Of a DNA stretch of 26,365 bases, positions 1-7,132 are shown in pieces. The DNA comes from Megasphaera sp. UBA5897 (GTDB lineage: Bacteria > Bacillota > Negativicutes > Veillonellales > Megasphaeraceae), in NCBI GenBank assembly GCA_002431345.1, contig DJEN01000109.1, positions 5,439 to 31,803 of the forward strand. The letters run 5' to 3'. How positions within the stretch are numbered: position 1 is the stretch's first letter; each line of letters starts with the position of its first letter. Below the pieces are notes generated by a model that saw only the letters and a program-made list of their open reading frames with translations, was not told the DNA's origin and made no database searches. Position numbers and translations under genes: made by a program.

Positions 1-21
1 AACCAGCTGAGCTATAGGCCC
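1..21 (-). tRNA. Partial tRNA, probably tRNA-Ile (5' end only)
   Basis: The reverse complement reads GGGCCTATAGCTCAGCTGGTT, which is the acceptor 5' strand plus the D-arm start typical of Firmicutes tRNA-Ile(GAT). The rest, including the anticodon, lies outside the window, so the isotype is inferred from resemblance only. It has its own strong promoter at 41-68, so here it starts a transcript. Confidence 0.75.
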
Positions 22-40
22 ATCTCTTAACGACTTGCTT

Positions 41-68
41 AGTATACCACATCTATAGGAAGTGTCAA
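41..68 (-). promoter_or_regulatory. Promoter of the tRNA at the left edge
   Basis: On the minus strand there is a perfect -35 TTGACA (63-68), a 16-bp spacer and a -10 TATACT (41-46) preceded by TGG, an extended -10. Transcription would start near 34, leaving a leader of about 13 nt before the tRNA. This is consistent with a strong stable-RNA promoter. Confidence 0.75.
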
Positions 69-139
69 GAATATTTTATAAATTCTCTGAAAATTCTCTA
101 AAAATATTTTCTGTCCACTGCCGCCGCATCTGCTGTCAA

Positions 140-181
140 CAAAAAAACTGCAGCAAAAGGAAGATGTTTGCTTCCCTTTGC
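140..181 (-). terminator. Rho-independent terminator of the aminotransferase gene
   Basis: On the minus strand an 11-bp stem (GCAAAGGGAAG pairing with CTTCCTTTTGC, one G-U pair, 7-nt loop) is followed within 5 nt by seven T residues. It lies about 70 bp after the stop of the aminotransferase gene. Confidence 0.7.
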
Positions 182-252
182 CACAGCCCTTGTATGATAC
201 CTAGTGCATGCATCGGTTGCTGCATGACAGACAAATGCCGTATATGGCAGTC

Positions 253-1440
253 TTATTGGTACTGATCTATCAGCTTTTGGAATGCCGTAAAGGAACGGCG
301 AATCATATCCGGATCTACGCAGTAGGAAACACGGACATAGCCGGGGCAGCCAAAGCTGTCAGCCGGGACAATAAGCAGATTCAGTTTTTTTGCTTTTTCT
401 GAAAACGCATTGGCATCCGGTTCCGGTGATTTGACAAACAGGTAAAATGCACCGCTCGGATATACGCATTCATAGCCCATTTCTTTTAAACCATTATATA
501 AGAGTTTCCGGTTGGCATCATATATGTTGACATCGGAAAGCTGTCCCAGGCATTTGAGGACGACATCCTGAAATAAATGGGGCGCGCAGACAAATCCCAT
601 AGACCGTCCGGCACCGCAGACAGCCGTGTATATGTCACGCGCGTTCGCTGCGCAGTCCGGTACTAAGATATAACCGATACGTTCTCCCGGGAGTGATAAG
701 GATTTGCTGTACGAATAGCAAATAACCGTGTTGGCATACAATTTGGGGACATATAAAATAGGCAATCCATCGTATATAATTTCACGATACGGTTCATCCG
801 AAATCAGATAAATGGGATGACCGATTTCTTCTGATTTTTTCGTAAGCAGGGCAGCTAATTGGGTATACGTATCTGCCGAGTATACCGTCCCTGCCGGATT
901 GTTTGGCGAATTGATGATCACAGCCCGTGTATGCGGCGTAATGGCCTGTTCCATGGCTTCCATAGAAATTTGGAAATGCTGTGTATCCGGCGGCAAAATC
1001 ACTTCCTGTGCGCCGGCATTATGAATAAATACGGTATATTCCGGGAAAAACGGCGCAACCAAAATGACTTCGTCCTGCGGCGTTTCTACCAACGCTTTTA
1101 AGGTAATGGTAAGTGAAGCTGCTGCGCCGCACGTCATATAAAAATTATCGGCCTGTACGCCGGCATCATACGTTTTATTCATATAATCAGCCAGTCCCTG
1201 CCGTACAGCCGTATCACCGGATGCTGCTGTATAGCCATGAATGGCTGCGGATTCCCGCGTTTCCAAAATTTCATGGATTGCCTCTTTGACACACGGCGGT
1301 GCCGGTACGGTTGGATTGCCGATACTAAAATCAAACACATTTTCCGGTCCTACGATGCGCGCCTGCTCTTGTCCATACGCAAACAAGTCACGAATAACCG
1401 AAGCCTGTGAGCCTAATGCGTACATTTCTTTTGATGCCAT
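253..1440 (-). CDS. Pyridoxal-phosphate aminotransferase, class I/II
   Basis: A 395-residue fold-type I PLP aminotransferase that would transfer an amino group from an amino acid to a 2-oxo acid in the cytoplasm. Visible family motifs are NSPNNPAGT (cofactor-binding Asn about 181), LISDEPYRE (Asp about 215, contacting the pyridine nitrogen), SYSKSLSLPGERIGY with the Schiff-base lysine at about 246, and a C-terminal YVRVSYC with the substrate-carboxylate arginine at about 370. The length is normal for the aspartate/aromatic aminotransferase group; substrate cannot be assigned. The ATG at 1440 is chosen because AAAGGGAG sits 9 nt upstream; the longer frame opens with a TTG that touches that Shine-Dalgarno. 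It is a single-gene unit with its own promoter (-10 at 1473-1478) and terminator (140-181). Confidence 0.9.
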   Translation of the reverse strand: MASKEMYALGSQASVIRDLFAYGQEQARIVGPENVFDFSIGNPTVPAPPCVKEAIHEILETRESAAIHGYTAASGDTAVRQGLADYMNKTYDAGVQADNFYMTCGAAASLTITLKALVETPQDEVILVAPFFPEYTVFIHNAGAQEVILPPDTQHFQISMEAMEQAITPHTRAVIINSPNNPAGTVYSADTYTQLAALLTKKSEEIGHPIYLISDEPYREIIYDGLPILYVPKLYANTVICYSYSKSLSLPGERIGYILVPDCAANARDIYTAVCGAGRSMGFVCAPHLFQDVVLKCLGQLSDVNIYDANRKLLYNGLKEMGYECVYPSGAFYLFVKSPEPDANAFSEKAKKLNLLIVPADSFGCPGYVRVSYCVDPDMIRRSFTAFQKLIDQYQ

Positions 1441-1472
1441 ATCTATCAACTCCCTTTATATAATATATTCAT

Positions 1473-1481
1473 ATTATACCA
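1473..1481 (-). promoter_or_regulatory. Extended -10 promoter of the aminotransferase gene
   Basis: The minus strand shows TGGTATAAT, a perfect -10 with the TGn extension, about 33 bp before the chosen ATG. I see no good -35, which is tolerated with an extended -10. Confidence 0.5.
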
Positions 1482-1552
1482 CAACTCGCATAAAATTACG
1501 GCATGATTCGTTTTATTTTCAGCAGATATCCCGTACATTTTGGGGCGGCATA

Positions 1553-1581
1553 TTGACATCTCTCTGTTTTATTTATACAAT
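1553..1581 (+). promoter_or_regulatory. Promoter of the 7-TM protein gene
   Basis: TTGACA (1553-1558), a 17-bp spacer and TACAAT (1576-1581): a near-consensus housekeeping promoter about 50 bp before the ATG at 1634. It is divergent from the aminotransferase promoter. Confidence 0.7.
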
Positions 1582-1633
1582 GATGATTGTTCTCATAGAA
1601 GGAGAGGTATTCCTGTAACGAAAGGAAGCTACT

Positions 1634-2299
1634 ATGAGAGAAACAGGAGAAATTATTTTTGATTGTCTGTACTTATGCGGCGTAATAGCTCTCGGCATTA
1701 CGATGATTCGCCAAGCACCCAAAGGGACATTTCGTCTGTTTGGCATGATGGCCGTCATACTGGTGCTGGGCGATGCGTTTCATTTAGTGCCGCGGATGTA
1801 CGCACTGGCAGCGACAGGCAGTTTTATTGGCTTTGCCGTGCCGCTGGGAATCGGTAAATGGATTACGTCCATTACGATGACTGTATTTTATGTTATTCTG
1901 TATGAAGTATGGCGCAAACGCTATGCCGTTACCGAAAAGACACTGTGGACGTATCTGGTCTATGGGCTGGCCGCCTGCCGCATCCTCCTCTGCTTTTTTC
2001 CGCAGAACCAATGGTTTGCAGCCGCGCCGGACGTATCCTGGGGCATATACCGCAATATTCCCTTTGCGCTTCTCGGGCTGATAGACATCGTGTTGTTTTT
2101 CCGCTCTGCATGGCATCAAGACCGCCCGTTCCGCTGGCTTTGGCTGACGATTGTCATTAGCTTTGCCATGTATATTCCCGTCGTGCTTTGGGCTCATAGC
2201 ATGCCCGCTATCGGACTGCTGATGATTCCCAAAACCTGTGCCTACGTTTGGACTATTCTCATCGGATACCAAGCAATGAAAAAAGAACTGCATGCATAA
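1634..2299 (+). CDS. Seven-helix integral membrane protein, function unknown
   Basis: A 221-residue protein dominated by about seven hydrophobic helices (roughly 8-26, 33-50, 57-72, 76-93, 103-120, 137-155, 166-210 as one or two helices). No signal peptide or soluble domain is apparent. A GDAFHLVPR motif lies at the end of helix 2 and GKWITSITMT precedes helix 4; polar and His residues inside membrane segments hint at a catalytic or ligand pocket rather than a simple anchor. The start has AAAGGAAG six nt upstream and a near-consensus promoter at 1553-1581. It is monocistronic. I do not recognise a characterised family. Size and helix number recall YhhN/TMEM86-like proteins, but no diagnostic match can be claimed from sight. 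Confidence 0.8.
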   Translation: MRETGEIIFDCLYLCGVIALGITMIRQAPKGTFRLFGMMAVILVLGDAFHLVPRMYALAATGSFIGFAVPLGIGKWITSITMTVFYVILYEVWRKRYAVTEKTLWTYLVYGLAACRILLCFFPQNQWFAAAPDVSWGIYRNIPFALLGLIDIVLFFRSAWHQDRPFRWLWLTIVISFAMYIPVVLWAHSMPAIGLLMIPKTCAYVWTILIGYQAMKKELHA

Positions 2300-2309
2300 T
2301 ACGCACCAT

Positions 2310-2342
2310 GGGGGCTGCCGCATAAAGTGACAGTCCCCTTTG
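2310..2342 (+). terminator. Possible weak terminator after the 7-TM gene
   Basis: GGGGCTG (2311-2317) can pair with CAGTCCCC (2331-2338) with one bulge and a 13-nt loop, followed by only a short T run. Position fits, structure is poor. Confidence 0.3.
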
Positions 2343-2409
2343 GCATGCCGTTTTTAGCTTATCGCCTGCCGCATAGGCACCGCCCGGTCTGCCGAAAGCC
2401 AGATGGAAA

Positions 2410-2438
2410 TTGAAAATTGCCATTTCCTATGTCATAAT
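2410..2438 (+). promoter_or_regulatory. Promoter of the MFS exporter gene
   Basis: TTGAAA (2410-2415), a 17-bp spacer and CATAAT (2433-2438) with a TGT extension. It lies 32 bp before the ATG, with AAGGAGGG directly before the gene. Confidence 0.65.
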
Positions 2439-2470
2439 AGAATGTATCATTTCATAAGGAGGGCTTTTTT

Positions 2471-3658
2471 ATGAAAAAATTAAATCCCTATGTCTATCTC
2501 TTTACGGTAGGGCATTTTTCTGTCGATTGGGCGCAAGGTGCCATTCCGGCCTTACTTCCTTATTTCATTTCGTCCTGCCATTTAAACTATCAGGATGCGG
2601 CCACGCTGATTTTTGCCAACATGCTCTTATCCTCTGTATCCCAGCCTATTTTCGGCTATTATTCTGATAAAATTTCCAAGCCTTGGTTTGTACCACTGGG
2701 TCCTGTGCTTTGCGGGCTTTGCATCACGATTCTAGGGTTTACTGATAATTATTGGCTTATCTTCCTATGTTCCATGTTCAGCGGTTTTGGGTCTTCTATT
2801 TATCATCCGGAAGCGGCCCGTATGGTCAACAAAATTTCCGGCTCTCTCAAAGGCCAGGCCATGGGAAGTTTTTCTGTCGGCGGCAATGCCGGTTTTGCCA
2901 TCGGACCGATGGTTGCCGGTTTTTGTGCCTATGTATTTCATAGCTACGGCCTGATTATTTTCGGTATTGTCAATGTATGTATTGCCGTATTGTTATACCA
3001 TCGCATTCCCCGCGTACTGCAGCAAATACAGCAGGCTGACACAGAAGAAAGCAAACAGCACCTTCATACAGGAGAAACCAATGACTGGAAATCCTTCAGC
3101 AAATTAACCGTTGTCATCTTTGTGCGTTCTATTGGCTTTACGATCTGTAATGCCTTTATTCCTATTTATTGGATTCATGTGCTGCATGCTTCGCCTTCGC
3201 AGGGCAGTCTGGCTTTATCCATTCTCTTTTCCATGGGCGTTGTCATTACGTTTATCGGCGGGCTTTTGTCAGACCGCTTCGGCTTCCTCAAAGTAATGCG
3301 CGGCTCTATGTGTCTCATGGTTCCGGCTATGTTTATCTTTGTCAACAGTACTAACATTTGGCTGTCTACGTTATTGCTCCTGCCCGTTGCCTTTTCCTTA
3401 TTTGCCGCATACAGTCCTATTGTTATCTTAGGGCAAACCTTTCTCAGTAAAAATATCGGTCTGGCTTCCGGCGTAACGCTAGGACTCAGTACGACTATCG
3501 GCGGTTTATGTTCCCCCCTGGTCGGCTGGGCTGCAGACCAATGGGGCATTTCCACGGCTCTGCAAATTCTTTGGATTAGTGCTGTCTTTGGTGCTGTTTT
3601 CTCCTTCCTCACGCCGCAGCCGAAAGCTTGGAAAACGCAGCAGCCAACGGGAAAATAA
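2471..3658 (+). CDS. fsr: MFS transporter of the fosmidomycin-resistance (Fsr) family
   Basis: A 395-residue inner-membrane exporter of the major facilitator superfamily, with about 12 helices in two halves and a hydrophilic central loop near residues 185-205. Fsr-type signatures are visible: HFSVDWAQGAIPALLPYF in helix 1, GYYSDKISKPW (the MFS loop 2-3 motif), GSSIYHPEAAR in helix 4 and GGLLSDRFG as the second-half repeat of the loop motif. Known family members export fosmidomycin and related small compounds using the proton gradient; the natural substrate here is unknown. The ATG at 2471 is preceded by AAGGAGGG with about 7 nt spacing. Its own promoter is at 2410-2438, and it appears to be transcribed alone. 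Confidence 0.88.
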   Translation: MKKLNPYVYLFTVGHFSVDWAQGAIPALLPYFISSCHLNYQDAATLIFANMLLSSVSQPIFGYYSDKISKPWFVPLGPVLCGLCITILGFTDNYWLIFLCSMFSGFGSSIYHPEAARMVNKISGSLKGQAMGSFSVGGNAGFAIGPMVAGFCAYVFHSYGLIIFGIVNVCIAVLLYHRIPRVLQQIQQADTEESKQHLHTGETNDWKSFSKLTVVIFVRSIGFTICNAFIPIYWIHVLHASPSQGSLALSILFSMGVVITFIGGLLSDRFGFLKVMRGSMCLMVPAMFIFVNSTNIWLSTLLLLPVAFSLFAAYSPIVILGQTFLSKNIGLASGVTLGLSTTIGGLCSPLVGWAADQWGISTALQILWISAVFGAVFSFLTPQPKAWKTQQPTGK

Positions 3659-3668
3659 TATAAATTTC

Positions 3669-3697
3669 TCGTCAAACAGCCTAATTTGTGCTATGAT
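3669..3697 (+). promoter_or_regulatory. Promoter of the YgbA-type gene
   Basis: TCGTCA (3669-3674), a 17-bp spacer and TATGAT (3692-3697) with a TGC extension. The ATG is at 3740. No clear NsrR-type inverted repeat could be recognised around it. Confidence 0.5.
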
Positions 3698-3739
3698 ATG
3701 AAAAGAATTTTCAATATATTAGTATTAGGAGGTTGTTGG

Positions 3740-4075
3740 ATGGCAGCTGATTCTCTAGAAAAAAAGCGGCACCATGAGCTGGATACGGTTTCTCTCATGA
3801 TACGCATATACTGCCGCGGCAAACATCATACACAGCACGGTCTCTGTCCCGCTTGCCAAAGCCTGGCTGACTATGTAAGCCAGCGCACACAGCACTGCCC
3901 GCATATGGCAGACAAGACATTTTGCAGTGCCTGCCAAACCCATTGCTATGCACCGGAAAAACGGCGGCAAATACAAGAAGTCATGCGCTACAGCGGGCCG
4001 CGGATGCTTTTTTATGCACCCCGGCTTGCCATATACCATTTGTATATTCAGCTGAAAAGCAAGTTCACATCGTAA
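3740..4075 (+). CDS. ygbA: YgbA-type small cysteine-rich protein (nitrous oxide-stimulated promoter family)
   Basis: A 111-residue cytoplasmic protein matching E. coli YgbA along its length: IRIYCRGKHH, LCPACQSLADYVSQR, CPHMADKTFCSACQTHCY and RRQIQEVMRYSGPRMLFY. Seven cysteines, with CPAC and CxxC-x2-HC clusters, suggest a metal or iron-sulfur binding fold. The family is known from an NsrR-controlled, nitric-oxide-responsive gene in enterobacteria; its biochemical role remains poorly defined. The start at 3740 is chosen because AGGAGG sits 7 nt upstream; a longer frame from 3686 would start inside the promoter. Monocistronic, ended by the strong hairpin at 4168-4221. Confidence 0.85.
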   Translation: MAADSLEKKRHHELDTVSLMIRIYCRGKHHTQHGLCPACQSLADYVSQRTQHCPHMADKTFCSACQTHCYAPEKRRQIQEVMRYSGPRMLFYAPRLAIYHLYIQLKSKFTS

Positions 4076-4167
4076 TATCGGTGTATTGAAAACGTTTTTA
4101 GTTTTTGGTTTGTAGTGTAAAGAAAAGGAATCGTACTGCAGCATACGATCCATGTAAAACCGTATAG

Positions 4168-4221
4168 AAAAATGAGCTGTAACAAAATGGATTATTCTCA
4201 TTTTGTTACAGCTCATTTTTT
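4168..4221. terminator. Bidirectional terminator with a perfect 22-bp stem
   Basis: The arms 4168-4189 and 4199-4220 are exact reverse complements (core TGAGCTGTAACAAAATG) around a 9-nt loop, with T runs on both strands. It separates the converging ygbA-type and amidohydrolase genes. Confidence 0.85.
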
Positions 4222-4271
4222 GTTTGCCGGAGCAACACGTATCCAACGCGATGCCGTATGCTGCAAATGTG

Positions 4272-5099
4272 TTAATGCAGTCCTAATTTATAAATACGGT
4301 TGGCATTGTTAAAGAAAACGTCCGGCCAGTAGTGTTCCGGAATAAAGGCTTTGACAAAGGTAACATATTCTCCCAAATTTGCCAGCGGCCAATCGGTGCC
4401 AAACATGACGCTGTCATAGCGATTGAGATAGCACAGCCAGTCACGCAGCATGTTGATATAGCCTTTTTGCGAGTTCAAAAACGCCTTCATATCATAAATG
4501 CGTCCTTCCAGCAGGCCGGACAAATCAACGGCTACATTATGATTTTTTTCCAAGACGGCAATGGCATCCTGCAAAAACGGATTGCCAATATGGCACATGA
4601 CAAACTGCACGTCCGGGAATTTTACTGCCGCTTCATCCAGTGTCAGGGGATGGCTGTATTTGAGCAGTGCATTGGTCGTAGCCGTCAAGCCCGTATGAAT
4701 GGCAACAGGCTTCTTATATTTCCGTGCCAGCTCATAGACCGGGTCGTAGCGGGAATCCGATACATAGTAGTGGTTGTATCCCGGATACAGCTTGATGCCG
4801 CAGCATTGTTTGCGTTTCAAGTTTTCTTCAATAAGCGGCAGGGATTCTTCAATGTGTTCATTGCTGTATGCACTGTCCAGCCCGATACAGTAGCTCAAAT
4901 AGTCCGGATAGACATGAACTGCCGGGTCCAAGGTCTTGTTGCTCATGACGATACCGTACACATAATGAAATTTTTTATACGATTCCCGTAAATTTTCTTC
5001 TGTATTGACATGTCCCGCTGCAATCGCAATGCGGTCAAATCCTTCATAATCACATAAATGGAAATGGCTGTCAATAATTCGTAATGGTGTTCCCTTCAT
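4272..5099 (-). CDS. Amidohydrolase-2 family (TIM-barrel) metal-dependent hydrolase
   Basis: A 275-residue cytoplasmic protein of the amidohydrolase superfamily, Amidohydro_2 type. Metal-site residues are visible in order: DSHFHL (His12, His14) at the first strand, GIKLYPGY (Lys about 103), AIHTG (His125), MCHIGNP (His160) and FGTDWPL (Asp226) at strand 8. Family members hydrolyse or decarboxylate ring or amide substrates; nothing here fixes the substrate. It starts 12 bp after the deoD stop, so it is likely cotranscribed with deoD, which might point to nucleoside or base catabolism, but this is only context. The Shine-Dalgarno before 5099 is weak (GAAAG). Confidence 0.85.
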   Translation of the reverse strand: MKGTPLRIIDSHFHLCDYEGFDRIAIAAGHVNTEENLRESYKKFHYVYGIVMSNKTLDPAVHVYPDYLSYCIGLDSAYSNEHIEESLPLIEENLKRKQCCGIKLYPGYNHYYVSDSRYDPVYELARKYKKPVAIHTGLTATTNALLKYSHPLTLDEAAVKFPDVQFVMCHIGNPFLQDAIAVLEKNHNVAVDLSGLLEGRIYDMKAFLNSQKGYINMLRDWLCYLNRYDSVMFGTDWPLANLGEYVTFVKAFIPEHYWPDVFFNNANRIYKLGLH

Positions 5100-5111
5100 T
5101 TGCTTTCATCT

Positions 5112-5819
5112 CTAATCTTCTAGTGCTGTTTCCAAGGCAATGTGAATCATATCATCAAAGGATGTCTGCCGTTCTTCCGGCGTGCAGGCTGCTTTGGTTA
5201 CCAAATGGTCGCTAACCGTAAATATGCCCAGTGCTTGGGCGCCGTATTTGGCAGCTAAGACATATAATCCTGCCGTTTCCATTTCTACAGCCATAATGCC
5301 GTAAGCAGTCAGTTTGTCATTGTCGATTTCGTCATCATAAAAGCGGTCTACGGATACGATATTGCCGACGCGGACCGGTATCTTTTGGGCTAATGCTTTT
5401 TCATAGGCTGTACGCAGCAGCGTAAAATCAGCCAGCGGAGCGTAATTAATCGCGCCGCCGAAAATATTGCGGATAATAGAGGAGTCTGTCGTGGCACCTT
5501 GGGCAATAATGACGTCGCGCAGCTGAATATCTTTGCGCATGGCGCCGCAGGTACCTACGCGAATCAATTTTTTTACACCGTAATCACGCATTAATTCCGT
5601 TGCATAAATAGAAATAGACGGAATCCCCATTCCGGTTCCCTGCACGGAAATGCGCTTGCCTTTATAGGTTCCGGTATAACCCAATATACCGCGAATATGG
5701 TTGTAACATACGGGATTATCTAAACAGGTTTCTGCAATATATTTAGCGCGCAGCGGATCGCCGGGCAGCAAAATGCGGTCGGCAATATCGCCCTGCTTCG
5801 CTTCAATGTGTAAGCTCAT
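5112..5819 (-). CDS. deoD: Purine-nucleoside phosphorylase, DeoD type
   Basis: A 235-residue hexameric-type PNP, which reversibly phosphorolyses purine (deoxy)ribonucleosides to base plus (deoxy)ribose-1-phosphate in the cytoplasm. It closely parallels E. coli DeoD: LLPGDPLRAKYIAET (phosphate site), GTGMGIPSISIY, KKLIRVGTCGA, VEMETAGLY (ribose-binding Met-Glu) and TVSDH (catalytic Asp). Length equals the family norm. AAGGAGG lies 8-9 nt before the ATG, and an extended -10 promoter overlaps the stop codon of the upstream acyl-ligase gene. It heads a probable two-gene unit with the amidohydrolase. Confidence 0.95.
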   Translation of the reverse strand: MSLHIEAKQGDIADRILLPGDPLRAKYIAETCLDNPVCYNHIRGILGYTGTYKGKRISVQGTGMGIPSISIYATELMRDYGVKKLIRVGTCGAMRKDIQLRDVIIAQGATTDSSIIRNIFGGAINYAPLADFTLLRTAYEKALAQKIPVRVGNIVSVDRFYDDEIDNDKLTAYGIMAVEMETAGLYVLAAKYGAQALGIFTVSDHLVTKAACTPEERQTSFDDMIHIALETALED

Positions 5820-5855
5820 GACATGAATCCTCCTTGTATTGTATATATATGGAGT

Positions 5856-5864
5856 ATTATATCA
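5856..5864 (-). promoter_or_regulatory. Extended -10 promoter of deoD
   Basis: The minus strand reads TGATATAAT, a perfect -10 (5856-5861) with TGn; its TGA is the stop codon of the upstream acyl-ligase gene. The -35 is not recognisable. Read-through from the upstream operon is also possible, since no terminator lies between. Confidence 0.5.
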
Positions 5865-7103
5865 CACTCTTTCCGCTTGCGTGAATAGCCGCTGCAACGT
5901 TTGTTTATCAATTTTTCCGCTTTCATTTTTGGGAAGACTGTCTAAAACGACACAGGTTTTGGGAATTTCATATTCCTGCAAATACGGACGCAGCCCTTTC
6001 CAAAGCTTCGTTCGGTCTATGGAATGCCTTGCGCCGCCAAGCACTGCCATAAGACAGTCTGCATACGCGCCATGCGCCACAAAGACGGCAGCCTCCCGGA
6101 CGGACAAGTGCGTACATATGGCTTGTTCGATACGATACGTTGATATATGCCTGCCATTGACATTGCATCTGTCACCGCTGCGGCCTAAAAAATAAAGATT
6201 TCCTGCCGCATCCATGCGTCCTCTGTCATGGAGTGAAAAAGGCACCGTAATTCCCAGCACATGGTACGGTGTCGTTACCAAAATCTCCTCGTCCTTCCCA
6301 ATAGACAGAGATACACCGGGAAATGGCTTGCCTACACAGCTCGTATCAGCCGTCATATTTTTATCTGTAATATACGTGATGTAATTGAGTTCACTGGCAC
6401 CATAGTACAATATAATTTCACTTTGCGGAAATATCTGCTGCAGCTGCTGCGCCTGTGGCCTGCCCAGAGCTTGTGAACCGCTAATAATACGCGTTACCTT
6501 TTTATACGTATGGCCAGCTGTCTGCGGCAGCAGCTGTAATTTGGCAGGAATCAAATACACGGCATTGGCCTGATGCGATTCCAGCAGCGCAAGCCATGTT
6601 TTCGGATGGAAGGAATCCGCGCCGATAATGGTACCGCCGGCTGCCAGTACGCCAAGGTACAAATTTAAATTACCCGTAAATGCCAAACTGCCCTGACAAA
6701 ATAGAATCGTTTTATTCGTAATGCCAAAAACGGCATTCTGCACAGGGAAAAAATCAGCCCAGCTGGCGTAATCCCGCCAAAGGATTTTGCTCGGTCCCGT
6801 CGTACCGGAAGTCATGACACCCATGCAGGCAGTAAGCGGCACGTTCATGGCTTTGGGCAGCTGCACGGCACCAGCCGCTGTCGCCATGACAGGCACTGCC
6901 GTACTGCCGCTGTACGCCAAAAACCGGCAAAGCTGGTCAGCAATGGGCGAACTGCTGATAACATGAACGGCTTCATCAGACGCTATGTTCTTTCTTATTG
7001 CCGCCGCCTTTTGCCAAAGCCCGCCATACGTATACGTTTCTGTTTCTGTAATGAGTGCTGTTTTATCAGCAGGCTGTTTTTGCAGCATATCTATATATTG
7101 CAT
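5862..7103 (-). CDS. AMP-dependent acyl-CoA/acid ligase, short form (YhfT-like context)
   Basis: A 413-residue member of the adenylate-forming (ANL) superfamily, which activates a carboxylic acid with ATP and usually transfers it to CoA. Core motifs are present: MTSGTTGPSK (P-loop, about 97-106), YYGASELNYIT (A5), LHDRGRMDAAGNLYFLGRSGDR split over A7-A8, and PKNESGKIDK with the catalytic lysine at about 397. The N-terminal half is shorter than in ordinary 500-residue ligases. The start at 7103 has AAAGGA 10 nt upstream; an ATG at 7124 lacks a ribosome site, and the frame upstream of it is a shadow of the thiolase gene. It is the last gene of the MaoC-bioY-thiolase-ligase operon; the acid substrate is unknown, with a medium-chain or pimelate-like acid suggested by BioY. 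Confidence 0.85.
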   Translation of the reverse strand: MQYIDMLQKQPADKTALITETETYTYGGLWQKAAAIRKNIASDEAVHVISSSPIADQLCRFLAYSGSTAVPVMATAAGAVQLPKAMNVPLTACMGVMTSGTTGPSKILWRDYASWADFFPVQNAVFGITNKTILFCQGSLAFTGNLNLYLGVLAAGGTIIGADSFHPKTWLALLESHQANAVYLIPAKLQLLPQTAGHTYKKVTRIISGSQALGRPQAQQLQQIFPQSEIILYYGASELNYITYITDKNMTADTSCVGKPFPGVSLSIGKDEEILVTTPYHVLGITVPFSLHDRGRMDAAGNLYFLGRSGDRCNVNGRHISTYRIEQAICTHLSVREAAVFVAHGAYADCLMAVLGGARHSIDRTKLWKGLRPYLQEYEIPKTCVVLDSLPKNESGKIDKQTLQRLFTQAERV

Positions 7104-7132
7104 ACTTTGTTTTTCCTTTATCATCGAGAATA

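Noticed and set aside
1784..2323. 179-codon minus-strand open frame opposite the 7-TM gene
   Set aside because: It is antisense to a gene with clear promoter and ribosome site, and its composition (His, Arg, Gln rich) is typical of a shadow frame.
3669..3740. NsrR-type operator before the YgbA-type gene
   Set aside because: No convincing AT-rich inverted repeat with the expected half-sites could be found around the promoter.
4332..4991. 219-codon plus-strand open frame opposite the amidohydrolase
   Set aside because: It lies fully antisense to a gene with conserved metal-site motifs, with no promoter or ribosome site.
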